64,000 nucleotides of DNA from Punica granatum (GCF_007655135.1 NC_045134.1:8576982-8640981), one strand, 5' to 3'; shown: positions 1 through 11,570, counted from the stretch's first letter. The notes: generated from the letters alone by a model not told the origin. Numbers and translations are program-made.

Positions 1-650
1 ATTTTCAATTCCTTTAAATTCCCGATTGAATCGGGTAACTCCAAGAAGCCTGTGAATGATATATCCAACTGAGATAAAGATCCTAGATTCCCAAGCGAGT
101 CCGGCAGTTTTTGAATCTTGAGGCAACCTCCCAAACCGAGGCTCTCAAGCTTCGTAAGGCGTCCGATGGAATCAGGTAATTGGGCAAGCTTTGACTGGGT
201 CAAGTCTAATTCAACTAACGACTGCACATCTCCAAGCGTCTCTGGTAGTCTCTTTATATTGCTATACTTCAATGAGAGGCGTTCAAGTTTCTGCAGTCTC
301 CCAATTGTGTCCGGAAGTCTCACAATGCTGACACGTGATAATTCGAGGATCGCCAAAGATTGCAAGTCACCGATTGACGCAGGCAATGTGGAAAAGTAGG
401 CACAGCCACGTAGGAAAAGCTCTTGTAAGGCTTTGAGATAACCGATTTCTTCAGGCAAATCTTGAAGACGATAACAATCATTCAAATTCAAGTGCTTCAA
501 CCTCTTTAGATTGCCAATGGTGCCGTCAATTTTCTCTAATTTCTGACAATCCTCAAGAATTAACCTCTCTAGGTTCGTATATTTTGATAAGTTGGGGGTT
601 CTAGATATTTTGCATGAAGAGAGATCTAGGACTGCTAAGCTGTCTCCAAC
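1..650 (-). CDS. TNL locus 1, exon 4: leucine-rich repeats (partial, runs off left edge)
   Basis: Minus-strand reading frame open from an acceptor (CAG at 653-651) to the window edge. It begins VGDSLAVLDLSSCKIS and continues as regular 23-24 residue LRRs of the plant intracellular type (LxxLxxLxLxxC/NxxLxxLPxxIGxL), with repeats such as RLPDTIGRLQKLERLSL and QLPDSIGRLTKLESL. LRRs of TNL receptors hold the protein inactive and recognise pathogen effectors directly or through guarded host proteins. The exon follows the LRR exon at 4638-4348 in phase, and the sequence before the acceptor is a pyrimidine-rich intron end. No stop is seen within the window part. Because exon 3 has a nonsense codon, this exon is probably not translated from the present allele. 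Confidence 0.85.
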
Positions 651-1373
651 CTGGAGAAATCAAAATATGAATTTTGAAATGAAATTATCAGGAACCGGCA
701 ACGTGCAGATGCCATGCATCTATATGGGACAATCAATTGAAATTGACATTCCAATTATTTCACCTAAAAAAAACCCAATTAAAAGAGAAGGAATATCTTA
801 CATTAATTATTCTTAAGTCATAATTTAGACAGATTTTAAATTAATTTATTGGCCGCAGGTAGATATATGTGAAAATAGGATACGCACAAACCTCCATATA
901 TAGATTAGGGGGGAAAAAATGGTCACGTGCTACTCACATGACCTCAGATAAATATTTAAGATATATCACTATAAGAAAAGAGTCCTAGGACGACCTCATT
1001 TTGCCACAAGATCTGTTGCGCAGTATTACACTCATCTCTTTTTCCACTTAGGTTTGCTCTATAATCCATTTTGTTTTGTTAGAATTCTGCTATAGATTCA
1101 ATCCGCTCTGTTATAATTTGACAAACAATGAGCTTGCAATGATCAAACACCTTTATGACGGCCCTTTTAAAGGGGTCGCCTTAGTTTGGCCTAGTAAAAG
1201 AATTTCAATATGATTCTTGAATTTCTTTCTTTCTCATGGTAAACCTTTTCCATCATATTGAGAAAGAAAATTTAAGATTTTCTCCCCTTGGCCTTTTGAG
1301 GAAAAAAAAAACTCATGTAAGTAGAAAATTTGACCTTAGCTATCTTTTGAAACATACAAAATTAAGAAGTAAT

Positions 1374-1377
<4 letters not shown>

Positions 1378-1413
<36 letters not shown>
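1378..1413. repeat. (TA)n microsatellite
   Basis: An uninterrupted run of TA dinucleotides immediately precedes the left end of the inverted-repeat element. A shorter (TA)n run follows the right end at about 2737-2752, so the element probably inserted into a TA repeat. Confidence 0.9.
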
Positions 1414-1415
<2 letters not shown>

Positions 1416-2736
1416 GAAAGTAGCCTAGGAAATCACATAGTTTCCCTAAATTCCTCATTCTACTAACTTTTTAAATTTTGACATGAAAAATCAAAATGTT
1501 TCCCTCCATATCCCCCATTTACCAAATCATTAATTTCAGCTCTAACGGTGATGACGTGGCCATTGTTTCTACCTATGTGGCAGACAGAGTCAGACGTGAA
1601 AAATAGGGCAATTGGCTTTAAGCTAAAAAATCAGATAGTTTGCCAATTTTATCTAATCTGCCAAAATTGTTCGACATTTTTTCTCAATCTACCGAAATAT
1701 CAAAACCTAAAAAAAATTCAAATATTTTTCACATGTACCCTAATCTACCAAAATGTGGACTATAAGTTTGAATTACAAAATCATATATGTATGCCGGTTT
1801 GAATATTGAAAAATATTGCATATATCCCAACATCTGTATTTTTTCTTAATTTTATCCTAACCTATGAAAATGACACGTGGTACCCCCAACGTTTAGGGTA
1901 ACGTCTCAAAACTATCGCACCGTCACTATTCCATTCATTTTAAATGGAAAATATGACATGACACATAATGGTACTAACGTGGCAATACGTGGGCCACTAT
2001 TATGTTGGTTGACATGAAGAGTTCATCGGGTCACTCCTAAGTTGGTGACCCGAGAGATCTGAAAAAACTCGTAATTGTATGTTCAGTCCTCTATATGAGA
2101 TTTCCATAGCATTCAAGAACTCGTAATATGGTGGCCCAAGTGATGAACATAATTAGCTCAAATTGACCCGATTAACTCTTCATGTCAGCCAACATAAGAG
2201 TGGCTCACGCATTGCCACGTCAACACCGTTACATGTCATTTTGTCCAAAATGAATGGAATATTGACAGTGCGATAGATTTGAGACGTTACCCTAAACGTT
2301 GGGGGTACCACGTGTCATTTTCATAAGCCAGGATAAAGAGAAAAAGCACAGATGTTGGGATATATGCAATATTTTTCAATATTCAAACCGTCATACATAT
2401 ATGAGTTTGTAATTCAAACTTATAATTCACATTTCAGTAGATTCGGGCACAAAGGAAAAAGATGTGAATTTTTTGAGTTTTTTATATTTCGATAAATTGG
2501 GAAAAAAAATGTCAAACAAATTTGGTATATTATGGAAAATTGGTAAACTATCTGATTTTTTAACTTAAAACCAATTGCCTTATTTTCTACGTCTGACTCC
2601 GACAACAACGTCAAGACCGTTAGAGCCAAATTAACAAGTTGGTAGACGAGGGAAACGTTTTGATTTTTATGCCAAAATTTGAAAAGTTGGTAGAATGGGA
2701 AATTTGGAAAACTATGTGATTTTTTAGGCTATTTTC
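1414..2736. mobile_element. Long inverted-repeat (foldback) DNA element in TNL intron 3
   Basis: The left arm, from 1414, is matched in reverse complement by the right arm ending at 2736. Arms are roughly 570-620 bp, with a core of about 130 bp (2036-2165). Shared arm segments include AGCCTAxxAAATCACATAGT at the outer ends, the stretch encoding SDVxNxAIGFKLKNQIV in mirrored frames (1580-1650 and 2545-2600), and GGTACCxCCAACGTTTAGGGT-like blocks near 1881 and 2305. There is no transposase. Both flanks are (TA)n, which hides any target duplication. The architecture fits a non-autonomous Mutator-like or foldback element. The arms have diverged visibly, so this is an older insertion. Confidence 0.7.
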
Positions 2737-2750
2737 TATATATATATATA

Positions 2751-3517
2751 TATACGCAAAGCTACGGTGCATTTAACCTGATAGCCTCAGAACGTCCAAA
2801 TTTCATAATGAAACTTTCTGGAATTTCTTAGATTTTTATAATTTTTAAAGAATTACAAATTGGGGTACTAATCATTTATATTAAAAAAATTTATTAATGT
2901 TCATAATATTTTGAATTTTGAATATTTCATGTTTATTTGTATTATATACTTTATATATTTTAATTTTCAAATGTTGCCTAAATCTAAAGAAATATTTTTA
3001 AGAAAATATTTTATCTACACAATAATATTTTCCAAATTTTAATAATTTTAAAATATTTTGATATTAGAAATATTTTGAATTTCAGCTTTCATACTTTACA
3101 TATTTCATGAGTTTCTCAATCTATTATTATTTGAAATTAGTTATCTAAATAAATACTCTCAAACAAAATATATTATCTACATAATATTTTTCAAACTTTT
3201 AATAGTATTAAAATGATTAATTAAATATAAAAACCTATTTTTAAAATTTTTAATATAATTTTTATAATAGTATATTGGGATGTTCTCTTTTAAAATATTT
3301 AATTTAAATATTTTGACGAATTTTTTATTAAAAAGTGATTTTTAGTAATTTATAATTCAATTCTATATGTGGACCTGCGTAGATAACATGAGTAATTTGT
3401 TGTATTATATATTTATTTTTAGTATGTCGATAGCATTTATTACATGCATTTATTGTTATAGTGCAGCTTGTTTTACTAAATAAATAGATTGGGCTATTGA
3501 ACCCGTGCATTACACTA
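2751..3517. mobile_element. Possible Helitron-like remnant
   Basis: The segment from about 2751 shares its order of motifs with the heads of the two better Helitron candidates at about 40443 and 48003: a short GC-richer start, then AATGAAACTTTCT, then GATTTTTA and long AT-rich DNA. A clear hairpin plus CTRR end is missing; the stretch near 3495-3510 is only loosely similar. Low confidence. Confidence 0.25.
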
Positions 3518-4347
3518 ATTTTGTAAAGAAAATTTATTATGAAATATTAGATATTAAGACAAAAATTAATATTGATTTAGAGTTTATATTAATATATAGA
3601 AATTACAAAAATTATTCTCATATTATATAAATTTTAATATGATAAATTTCATATCCACGCTAGATAATATTAATTGAATAGCTCATAAGCAAATAATTCA
3701 TGTAAAATATTTCGTAGACGTGATCTCAACTGTCAATTCAATTTATATGAAAATAATTATAAAATCTAGAAAAATTCTAGCATGTTTATTATTAATGAAA
3801 GATTAATAATCATAGAATCTATAACATTTTAACATGAAGTATTCGCAATTGTTTTTTTTCTCACTCATATTTCATTTATTAAGTTTTGTAAGTTTGAATA
3901 AGTTCAGGTAAAATAAAATGACTAATCAGTTCAATGAGAGATTTACTTAATTTAACTTTTATAAGGCTAATAATGATTATTAAAATTAATTATTTAAAGT
4001 TTAATATTCAAAATGTCTTTAAAACTATGCATATTTATTTAGTAATAAAATAGCAATTGCTTATAAAATAGCAATAATTGATTAGAATTTCTCTTTAATG
4101 TTTCTTTTGGATATATTTTCTTTAATTACAATAATAATTAATATTAGTCAATTTCTAATAATATACTAATTTATTATAAATTTAAAATTCAAGCCCTATT
4201 TAATAGGGTGGGATACAACTTTATATATATATATATATTATATTATATTTGATCAGATTATGCACGTGTAATAAATTGCAGATATTAATTGCAGAACTTG
4301 TATAGCTTAGCATTTCAAATAATATAGGTTTGGTATAATCCGCGTAC

Positions 4348-4638
4348 CTCCATTTTACTCCATCCTTCCCAATCTTGACTGATGTTGCTATGTGAGAGAT
4401 CAAGAATGGCTAGCCTCTTCAGATATAAATTGGTAGCTTTAAAATCCGAAGGACAAGAATGTCAAGATAGCCATCTCAACCTGGAAAATTGATACTCAAA
4501 ATTCCCAATAATATTAACACCGTCCAGTTGAAGGAACCTTAGGTTTCGCAGATTTCTAAAATCATCATTGGTAAGATTGCAAATTTGCATACGAGCACTA
4601 TTCAAAAGTGGAGGCAACACTTCGATTTTTGCTGTCCC
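4348..4638 (-). CDS. TNL locus 1, exon 3: NB-LRR junction and first LRRs, with in-frame stop
   Basis: Begins GTAKIEVLPP after the acceptor CAG (4641-4639), the usual opening of the exon after NB-ARC in TNL genes. It continues DDFRNLRNLRFLQLDGVNI and LKRLAILDLSHSNISQDWEGW to the donor after GAG (4348). Its 291 bp is 97 codons, keeping phase 0 on both sides. Codon 59 of the exon (minus-strand 4464-4462) is TGA where the conserved motif LRWLSWHSCPSDF needs TGG, so tryptophan has become a stop. The protein would end about 601 residues from the start, after the NB-ARC and the first LRR strand. The rest of the exon is otherwise well preserved, suggesting recent loss or a segregating null. Confidence 0.8.
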
Positions 4639-4742
4639 CTGCAGGAAACGAGAAATTGTATATTAAAAACAACAGTAGAAAATTTCTTTAAGAAAGATTT
4701 TGTATGTGCAATATCTGTTTGCCTTCTTGCATATAATTTTAC

Positions 4743-5868
4743 CTCTTTTCCTTTTAGTATGTCCCAAGCTTCCTCTTGATCCCACAATCGACTACGCTCC
4801 CCAAAATCTGTGATATTTTCCATGCAAATGATTTCTCTTCCAAGATCTATGAGATGATCATGCATCCACAGTTCGGTATCATCCATTACCTTTATGATAG
4901 ATTTTGATACTAGCTCTTTCATTCCTATCTCCGGATGAAACCCACAAGATTTCCACATATAAAATGCATTTTTCAAACTTATGTTAGTTGGCAAACAAGC
5001 GATGTCAAGAAATATTTGCTTTGTCCGAAAATTTAGGGCTTCATAGCTTATCATCAAAGTTCCATGGATGTTACTATGAGGAATCCTCGCCAGCATACTT
5101 CGATTGTCTTCCCACACTTCTTTTTGTTTGCCGTAGAGATGTGAACCTATGACCTCAAGAGCTAAAGGAAATCGTCCAATAACAGAGATAACTCCTTTTG
5201 CAACATCGAGGAAATCAATAGGAGGATAATCCATTTTAAAAGCATGACTCGAAAATAGTTGCAGAGCTTGTTCAAAATTCATTTCTGTCATTTCCAAAGT
5301 CCACAGTTCTGCAGACTTCTTTCCACTACCTTCTTTCAATTGCTCTTGCTCAACTCCAAGCACACTTATGTCCCTTGTTGTGATAATTATCCTACTTCCG
5401 GAAGAATACCATCCTGAACTTCCAGCTAGGCTCTCAATTTGCTCCTTTTTATCCACGTCATCGAGAACTATGAGAACTTTCTTATTCCGACATGTTTCTT
5501 TGAGGACCTTAATCCCATCATTTGTATCTGAAATAGCTCTAGAATGCTTCGGTAGAAGATCACATATTAGCCTCCTCTGCACATGCTCAAGGCCATGTTT
5601 TGAAGACTCCCGAATATCTGCCAGAAAACTACAAGCCTCGAACTGGGCAACGAGTTGGTTGAACAGAGTTTTGGCAAGAGTCGTCTTGCCACTGCCACCT
5701 ATTCCATAAATCCCAACATATCGTACCCCATGAGCCTGAATGTCCAGGTACTTCAACATGCTTTCAACGTGTTCATCCATTCCAACTAAATGGTCCGTCA
5801 CAATCCTGTCTTTAACCTTCAATTTTGCTAACACCTCTTTGACTATTTTTTTGCACAGTTCAGCATAT
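4743..5868 (-). CDS. TNL locus 1, exon 2: NB-ARC nucleotide-binding switch
   Basis: An open frame of 375 codons encodes the ATP/ADP-binding switch domain of a TIR-NB-LRR immune receptor. Visible motifs, in predicted protein numbering: P-loop GIGGSGKTT at 223-231; kinase-2 LIVLDDVD at 300-307; RNBS-B GSRIIITTRD just after; a GLPL variant reading RFPLAL near 400-405; ISYEALNFRTKQIFLDIAC; and the MHD motif WMHDHLIDL (MHD 503-505). All catalytic and regulatory residues seem intact. The exon starts after the acceptor CAG at 5871-5869, where GG from exon 1 plus A gives the glycine in RTGYAELCKKIV, the expected TIR-NB linker. It ends at GKE before GTAAAA. The 113-codon plus-strand ORF overlapping it is a shadow. 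Confidence 0.92.
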
Positions 5869-5930
5869 CTGACACAGACAAAAAAGCAACTATTATGAGG
5901 AAGAGCAGATGCAGTTACTATTGATGTATA

Positions 5931-8640
5931 TGTTGAGGATGTCTCACATTAAGTTGGAAACACGAAAGACTAAAAGACCGGGCAATGAGGACAAGATCGA
6001 TCGAAAAAGAAAGGGGAATAATATTATATTCTATTAATGCTATATCTCTTATTTCTAAGGTGTATCTTTTGAATATATATGAGAATATCTTTAGAATATT
6101 TCAAAGCGGAAGTAGTCATATATCAAAGGGAAAATATCCCAGAGGAATTTTATGTTTTTTTGGGATATTGGGTGTTTTGTATTTATAAATACGGGTAAGA
6201 GTCTTTTGGAAATTCTTGCATATTTAATTCTCTATAACTACAGGGTTTCGAGTGAGAAAAGCGAGAGAATTGAGAGATCAGGAAAATTCTTCCCAATGAA
6301 GTTTGGGTTGGTAAGGGGGCTTGGGAACTACGATTAACATCCCAGTTATAATCTCCAGTGCTTTTTATCTAGTGGATACTTCTGCTTTGACGAGGGATGT
6401 TTCCTTGGTTTTTAGGCACAACCACGTCTACTTGATCATGAATCTGTTCATTAAAGTTTTGATGGATCTCACCAACGTGGATATCAAGATTAGTTATTGT
6501 TATGTTCTCTATCAGAATTCTATGTGTTTGTCAACGCTATGCACTATGAGAGTATAAGCTTCACCTTGGAAAACGCTCAAGAAGCACTGAACTCAAAGGA
6601 GTTGCATAAGAAGGTGACGAGCTACCAAGGGAGCGATGATAAAGGACTTTTTTGTAGGGGTAGGACAAGTGAGAAGGGGTCCCATGCAAAGCACTAGAAA
6701 GAGGATTACTTGATTTGCGACGAAGAGGCCATCTCAAGCGGGACTATCCAATCCAAAAAGTTAAGGCATCAGCAGATACTAGGGTATAGAGAAAAGCAAT
6801 GGAGAACACTGACATTCATATTATGATTATAGCAGATGTAGGGACCAAAACTCTCACTACATAGGGTCCGTGAGGTATATCATGGGTTTTGGATTTCGGT
6901 AGGTCTTACCATATTTGTCATGATAAAAAATTATTTACTGCTTATCGGTCGATAGAGGGTGGTGATATTCTTATGACTGATGGTACGTGATATTGTCGTG
7001 ATTGGTAGAATTTTTGAATTATATGATGGTAGTGATATAAAATTGTTGGATGTTAAGCATGTCCTAAGTATTAAAGAAATATATCTTGTGTATTGATACT
7101 CAAGGCTACAAGTACAAGGGCTATGGTAGATTTTTGAAGGTCTCGAAAGGAGTTCTTGTGGTAATGAAAGGGGTATTGAGAAACGTGGCATATGTTCTTC
7201 AAGGTAAAGTCGCTACGACAGCAACAATCGATGGGTCGACTCCAGAAGAAAATTACTCGGGTAGTCTCGGCCTTGAAAGGTTGGATCGGTGTATGTTAAT
7301 GCACTCGAACAATAAATCCTCGAAGTTCCTTATTAATTGAGTTATTGCTATTCATAAAGCTACTTCCATTGAACAGTTCAAGAATAGGAGCCGAGGACAG
7401 GTAGAGAAGCCTATGAAGAAGGTGGAGTTTGTAGTGAAAGACCATGATAATCCCAAGACTCAGCCTGTGGTGACACAAGATGGTCATACCAGTAAATCTT
7501 AGGCCAGGCAACATACCCTATGGGATAGTTTGTGAACAAGATACAAGCAGAAAAGGCATGTAAGACTGTAGGAACTATTCAGGCCTGCGAAGTTGGAGGC
7601 CTCAAGAAATGTTGAAGTCAAGGATACAACTCGTAGACAAGTCAGCTTTTGGAGGGTGCACCACTGGAAAGCTAAGGAAGCTCTACACCTCGAGGGAGTC
7701 CAAAGACGACCAGAACTTAGTTAGCATGCGCAAAGGATGAGATGGAGCCCGATAGGGCTTGAGCGAAAAGTTTATCATACTTGTCTGAATGTAAGCCAAG
7801 TAGTGATTTGTTAGGGATGTCTTGCATTGAGTGACAAGCCCAAAAGATTTCAAGACCTGACAAGTGAGGATGAGATCAATCGATAAAAGAAGGGGCAACA
7901 ACATCGTATTTTGTTAATATTATATTTCACATTTTATAGAGATTTTATTATATCATTTGAATGTTTGAGAGGGGAAGTTTTCGAAGGGATATCAAGAATA
8001 TTTCTAGGATATTTATATAATATTTTAAAAGAAAGTTAGTCATATATCAAAGGGAAAAATATCCTAGAGGAATTTTAGGATATCTTGAGATTAGGGGCTT
8101 AAGTTATAAAAAGGCAGTAAGAGTCTTATATCAAATGCGTTGCAATGAACAGTTGCTAGAATGTTAGAGTGATTTTAGAGTAAGAAAAGTGAGAGGATTG
8201 AGAGATTGAGAAGACTCTTCTCGGTGAGGTCGGGTTGGTAAGGGAGCTTAGGGAACACTAATGATATCTCAATTATAAGATTTGGTTTTTTCAATCTATT
8301 GGATGCTCCTACTTTATCTTGGATCTTCCCTTCATCTTGACTGACCAACTGCCAAAGTGCCCCTGCTTGGGTCGAGGGGTCAAGTCTTTTGACAAGTTTT
8401 TCTGAGGCTACCATCTTTATTCATTGTGGTTTGTATGCGTCTAGCCTCGTGAACCTCCCCAAACGATCCCAAATTGACCTTTGTGTTATTGTTGTTGTTG
8501 TGGGCATACTGTACTAATTTTTCCTTTGGTTTGGAAGTTTTACTCTTTATATTTGGTGTAATTTATATTTCGATTTCTCGTTTATCTAATCTTGTTAGGG
8601 CCATCTTGAGACAATAATATATATGTTGCATGTTATCATC
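5931..8640 (+). mobile_element. Degenerate, internally deleted Copia retrotransposon (element B)
   Basis: Two related LTR-like segments start TGTTGAGGATG (5931) and TGTTAGGGATG (7809) and run in parallel for more than 400 bp. Shared blocks include AGTCATATATCAAAGGGAAAA, GAGAATTGAGAGAT-like stretches and GGTTGGTAAGGG. Between them is a ruined Copia gag-protease region. The reverse transcriptase and RNase H regions are gone. The second LTR seems to carry an insertion at about 8330-8520 and its end is uncertain. Its LTRs resemble those of element A (8690-18694), so both probably belong to one superfamily group. It is old and incapable of movement. Confidence 0.6.
6415..7500 (+). pseudogene. Copia gag-protease pseudogene inside element B
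   Basis: Fragments in shifting frames match the Copia order. Gag: LMDLTNVDIKI near 6465, then FTLENAQEALNSKELHKK and DKGLFCRGRTSEKGSHAK (6560-6690). Zinc knuckle remnant: RRGHLKRDYPIQK (about 6720-6760), with its last cysteine changed to tyrosine. Protease: WVLDFGRSYHICHDKK (about 6890-6935), where the catalytic DSG has become DFG. Pre-integrase: GYKYKGYGRFLKVSKGVL followed by RNVAYVLQGKV (7105-7210). Multiple stops and frameshifts separate them. The integrase and RT cores are deleted; only a linker-like segment (EQFKNRSRGQVEKP) survives near 7375. Confidence 0.65.
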
Positions 8641-8689
8641 ATGACATTTAAGATAAAGATGCTAAATCAACTAATAGTTTATATGTATA

Positions 8690-9544
8690 TGTTGAGATAT
8701 CTTGCATTAAGCCCAAAAACTCGAGGACCCAGAATAAGGACGAGATAAGTTGAAGATAGAAGTTGAGAATCTCAGGGGCCGTTTGGATTCAGAGTTAAAG
8801 TTACTTTGATTTTGATTTTGATTTTGATTGTGGAAAAGGACAAATGAGATGTGATTATAAATTTGACTTGGGAAACGTGTGTTTTTGTTGTGTAGTGTGT
8901 TGAGTTAAAGTTAAATTTAAAATTTTTGAATTGGGAAATGTGTATTTTTGTTATGTAGTGTATTGAGGTAAAATTAAATCAGTTAACTCTCAATCCAAAC
9001 GGGGCCTGAAATTCTATTGCGATTATACTTCCTGTTTTTCTGTTTTTCTAGATTTCATGTAATCTCAGAATTACCTCAAAAGAGAAAATATTTTAGGGAG
9101 GGATCTTAGGATATAGCTAGAGAATCTCAGGGAAATCTTTTGAGGATCTATAGACAGGGGTCTTGTATGAGTGGAAAAGTTGCCTCGAAGGTGCGAAGCC
9201 TTAGGGAACTTTGAGGCCAATTTGAGAGTGTTTAGCCACCTTGCTAGGTGATTGTATAGTCTCTTCGGGATTATCTAGTATACGTTCTTGGAGACAATAG
9301 GGTTAGAGTGAGAAGATGATTGAGAGAGAATGAGAGATTGAGTAGACTCTTCTCAGTATGAGCTCGTAACGAAGGCTGAGTTGAGAGACAACTTCAAGGG
9401 TGATATTCTTCCATTTATTCTCTAGTAGATTCCTTATTTTATCCGTAAATGTTTCCCTCGTTGAGAGTCTTGTCACGTATATGTGATGTTTGATTTATTA
9501 CCTTATCTCCCTATCTCGCTTTATAGACATGTTCTCTTCTCAAC
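8690..9544 (+). repeat. 5' LTR of element A (carries a MITE)
   Basis: It begins TGTTGAGATATCTTGC and ends TTCTCAACA. It is longer than its partner at 18107-18694 because of a 230-bp MITE at 8775-9006; the partner has an empty site there. Substitutions and small indels are frequent, so the element is much older than the Copia insertion inside it. Confidence 0.65.
8775..9006. mobile_element. MITE with GGGGCCGTTTGGATT-type terminal inverted repeats
   Basis: The left end is GGGGCCGTTTGGATTCAGAG. The right end is the reverse complement with small changes (CTCAATCCAAACGGGGCC). The interior is AT-rich and contains two imperfect copies of a TGTGTTTTTGTTGTGTAGTG-like unit. The 3' LTR of element A has the uninterrupted target at about 18178-18186, proving insertion after the retroelement arrived. 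The family resembles common plant PIF/Harbinger-type or unclassified MITEs. There is no coding capacity. Confidence 0.75.
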
Positions 9545-9608
9545 AATTGGTATTAGAGCTTAGGTTCCAATGGTTGAAGACGTGGCTGCGGGATTCAATG
9601 TTTAGAAG

Positions 9609-9778
9609 CAGAGGCAAAGCCAGGAAATTATCTAAGGGGGGTAAAATATAAAACGAAAATAGACGTATATATCTCATGGGGGTAAATACTTTAACAAAGG
9701 CATATTTTATAATATTTTGAGGGAAAATTGGGGTTTTGAGAGAATCTCATGGGGGCAATTGCCCCCCTGCCCGCCCCG
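9609..9778. mobile_element. Small hAT-like MITE with 9-bp flanking duplication
   Basis: A 170-bp insert starts CAGAGGCAAAGCCAGG and ends GCCCCCCTGCCCGCCCCG, imperfect terminal inverted repeats of the CAGGGGCGGAGCCAG type. GTTTAGAAG stands immediately before (9600-9608) and after it (9779-9787). An 8-bp duplication would fit hAT and 9 bp would fit Mutator; the first base may match by chance. It interrupts the gag remnant of element A. Confidence 0.65.
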
Positions 9779-9903
9779 GTTTAGAAGGTTGATAGATTGA
9801 ACATGAGGGTATTGCTAGTGCAATATGGCCTTGAAGCTCTAGGAGGGGATGCACTAGCTACATCGACTCGTATGGTGGCGGAAAAAGAATAGCTTGGTGA
9901 AAG

Positions 9904-11568
9904 TGTTGGGAATTGGTGTATGCCCTAGAGGCAATCTATAATCAGTTCTGTATTATGATATCTATTTCATTATATTACGAGGCATATCTGTTATTGTGTA
10001 GATTGCGCTAAATATGATTTTACACAATAATGTCCTTGGAATAGTAGGTTCAATAGGCATCAAGTGTGACTTGATTGTGAGATCCTATAATTAATGAACA
10101 TTATTCCTAAATGTCCATAGTCAAAGTATTATCGTTAATTAGGACAACGATAATACGGTTAGACTAGTGTGAGTGTTGATTGATGACCAAGTCTCATAGG
10201 TCATGGATATGGAGATATCAAATCACACCACATGTATACATTAAGAGTAATGTGTATTGGACTGATCCACCATGAGATTGCTACATGGGTTGTTACGTGA
10301 CTGTCATTAGCATATCTCAAAGTGACTATAGTGTAATGGTCCTTTGACTTGAGGTCACCATAGATTCCTACATGTAATGTCATATACTTTGATACTGTCA
10401 AACGCCACTGTAACAGGATGGTTATAAAGACAGTTATTGGGTATACCACAGAGCATGGAGAGGAATGTGAGTGATCAAGATAGGATTTGTCCCTCCTACG
10501 AAACGGGAGCGATATCTCACGGCCACTTGGTGGTTAAGTCTAAAAGTGTATGCATACCCAAATGAGTCGATATAACGATATCGAGCTCATTTGTTCTGAT
10601 AGACTTAACCGGTAAACCAAGAAAAAGAGATATTGAGCCATACAAGGATGTCATCGACCATGCCTTGGGCTCAATAGAGATATAGAGGACAAAGGGATTA
10701 TATTACACGGTAACGTAGGTCACGAGGTTCGTCGAGAAATTGACTTTCCGATTACTTGAGTAACATTGATGCATTGCTAGATGCCGCTCACTGTTTGTAA
10801 TATTGAAATAGAGATTTCGATATTACTATCAACGTAATTGGGAACCTACAGGGTCACACACGACGACTAAATTGATGAGATATTTTGAAACAAACAAAAT
10901 CGTCTAATAGAGATTAGATGATTTATGGTGCGATCAATTAATCGGATATTTAATGAGATTAAATTTGTCGATTAATTAGACTCGATTTATTAGATTAAAT
11001 GGACACAATTGATGCACGATCCATGTGATGACACATGGCAATTTCAAACTCTTAATTCTTTGTCCCACATCGGTGGGTTACAAATTTTCTTCCCCCCTCA
11101 GCTGCTTATAAAAAGGGGCAGTGAGGTTGTATGGATAAATGTGTGTGTGAATGTATATATATAATGTTTGTATATGCATATACTTTTTATATATAAAAAG
11201 CAACACATATTTATATGTGCTGATATATGTGTGCGTGCATATATATGCATATAAAGTATATATATATAATTTGGGTTGAATTGTTCAACTCAAATTAGGT
11301 CCATTAGTCTTAAAAATTTCGGGTGTTGCATCGGTGTTTCTTTCGAGTGTTGGTCGCTAGCACCGCCGATCTCGAAGACTCGTCGACAAAGTCGGTGTGG
11401 ACACCGGTAGAGGCGTCACGCGTGGGACGCTTGGTCGACAATTTTAAATATTCCAGGTACGCTTTTATTTACTCTTATTCTTCTAGTAGGTCTTGGAATT
11501 AGTTTCACGGGTATGAAATTTTGAATTTCTGTTCCTTTTACGCTTCCGTAGATCCTGTGAAACTAGCA
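9904..11568 (+). repeat. 5' LTR of the complete Copia element
   Basis: 1,665 bp, TGTTGGGAATTGG...GTGAAACTAGCA. A TATAAAAAGG motif near 11107 is a plausible Pol II TATA box, giving an R-U5 of about 430 bp. A purine/pyrimidine-alternating AT stretch follows. The short minus-strand ORF at 10201-10449 occurs in both LTRs and is not a gene. Confidence 0.95.
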
Positions 11569-11570
11569 AT

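Larger units (their letters stand above)
651..4347 (-). other. TNL locus 1, intron 3 (transposon-filled)
   Basis: Interval between the donor at 4347-4346 (GT on the minus strand, after GAG) and the acceptor at 652-651. At about 3.7 kb it is far longer than the usual 100-500 bp TNL intron. It holds a long inverted-repeat element (1414-2736), a Helitron-like head and very AT-rich DNA from about 2750 to 4200. No other gene is visible inside it. Confidence 0.7.

Noticed and set aside
118..399. 93-codon plus-strand ORF
   Set aside because: It is the antisense shadow of the LRR exon; the minus-strand reading shows regular leucine-rich repeats.
3480..3517. Helitron-like 3' end near AACCCGTGCATTACAC
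   Set aside because: No proper hairpin and no CTRR at the right distance; kept only as a weak remnant.
4190..4212. Hairpin CCCTATT-T-AATAGGG
   Set aside because: A short AT-rich 7-bp stem of a size expected by chance; no terminus follows it.
10201..10449. 82-codon minus-strand ORF repeated at 16526-16774
   Set aside because: It occurs identically in both LTRs of the Copia element, which are regulatory repeats. No known LTR-encoded protein fits.
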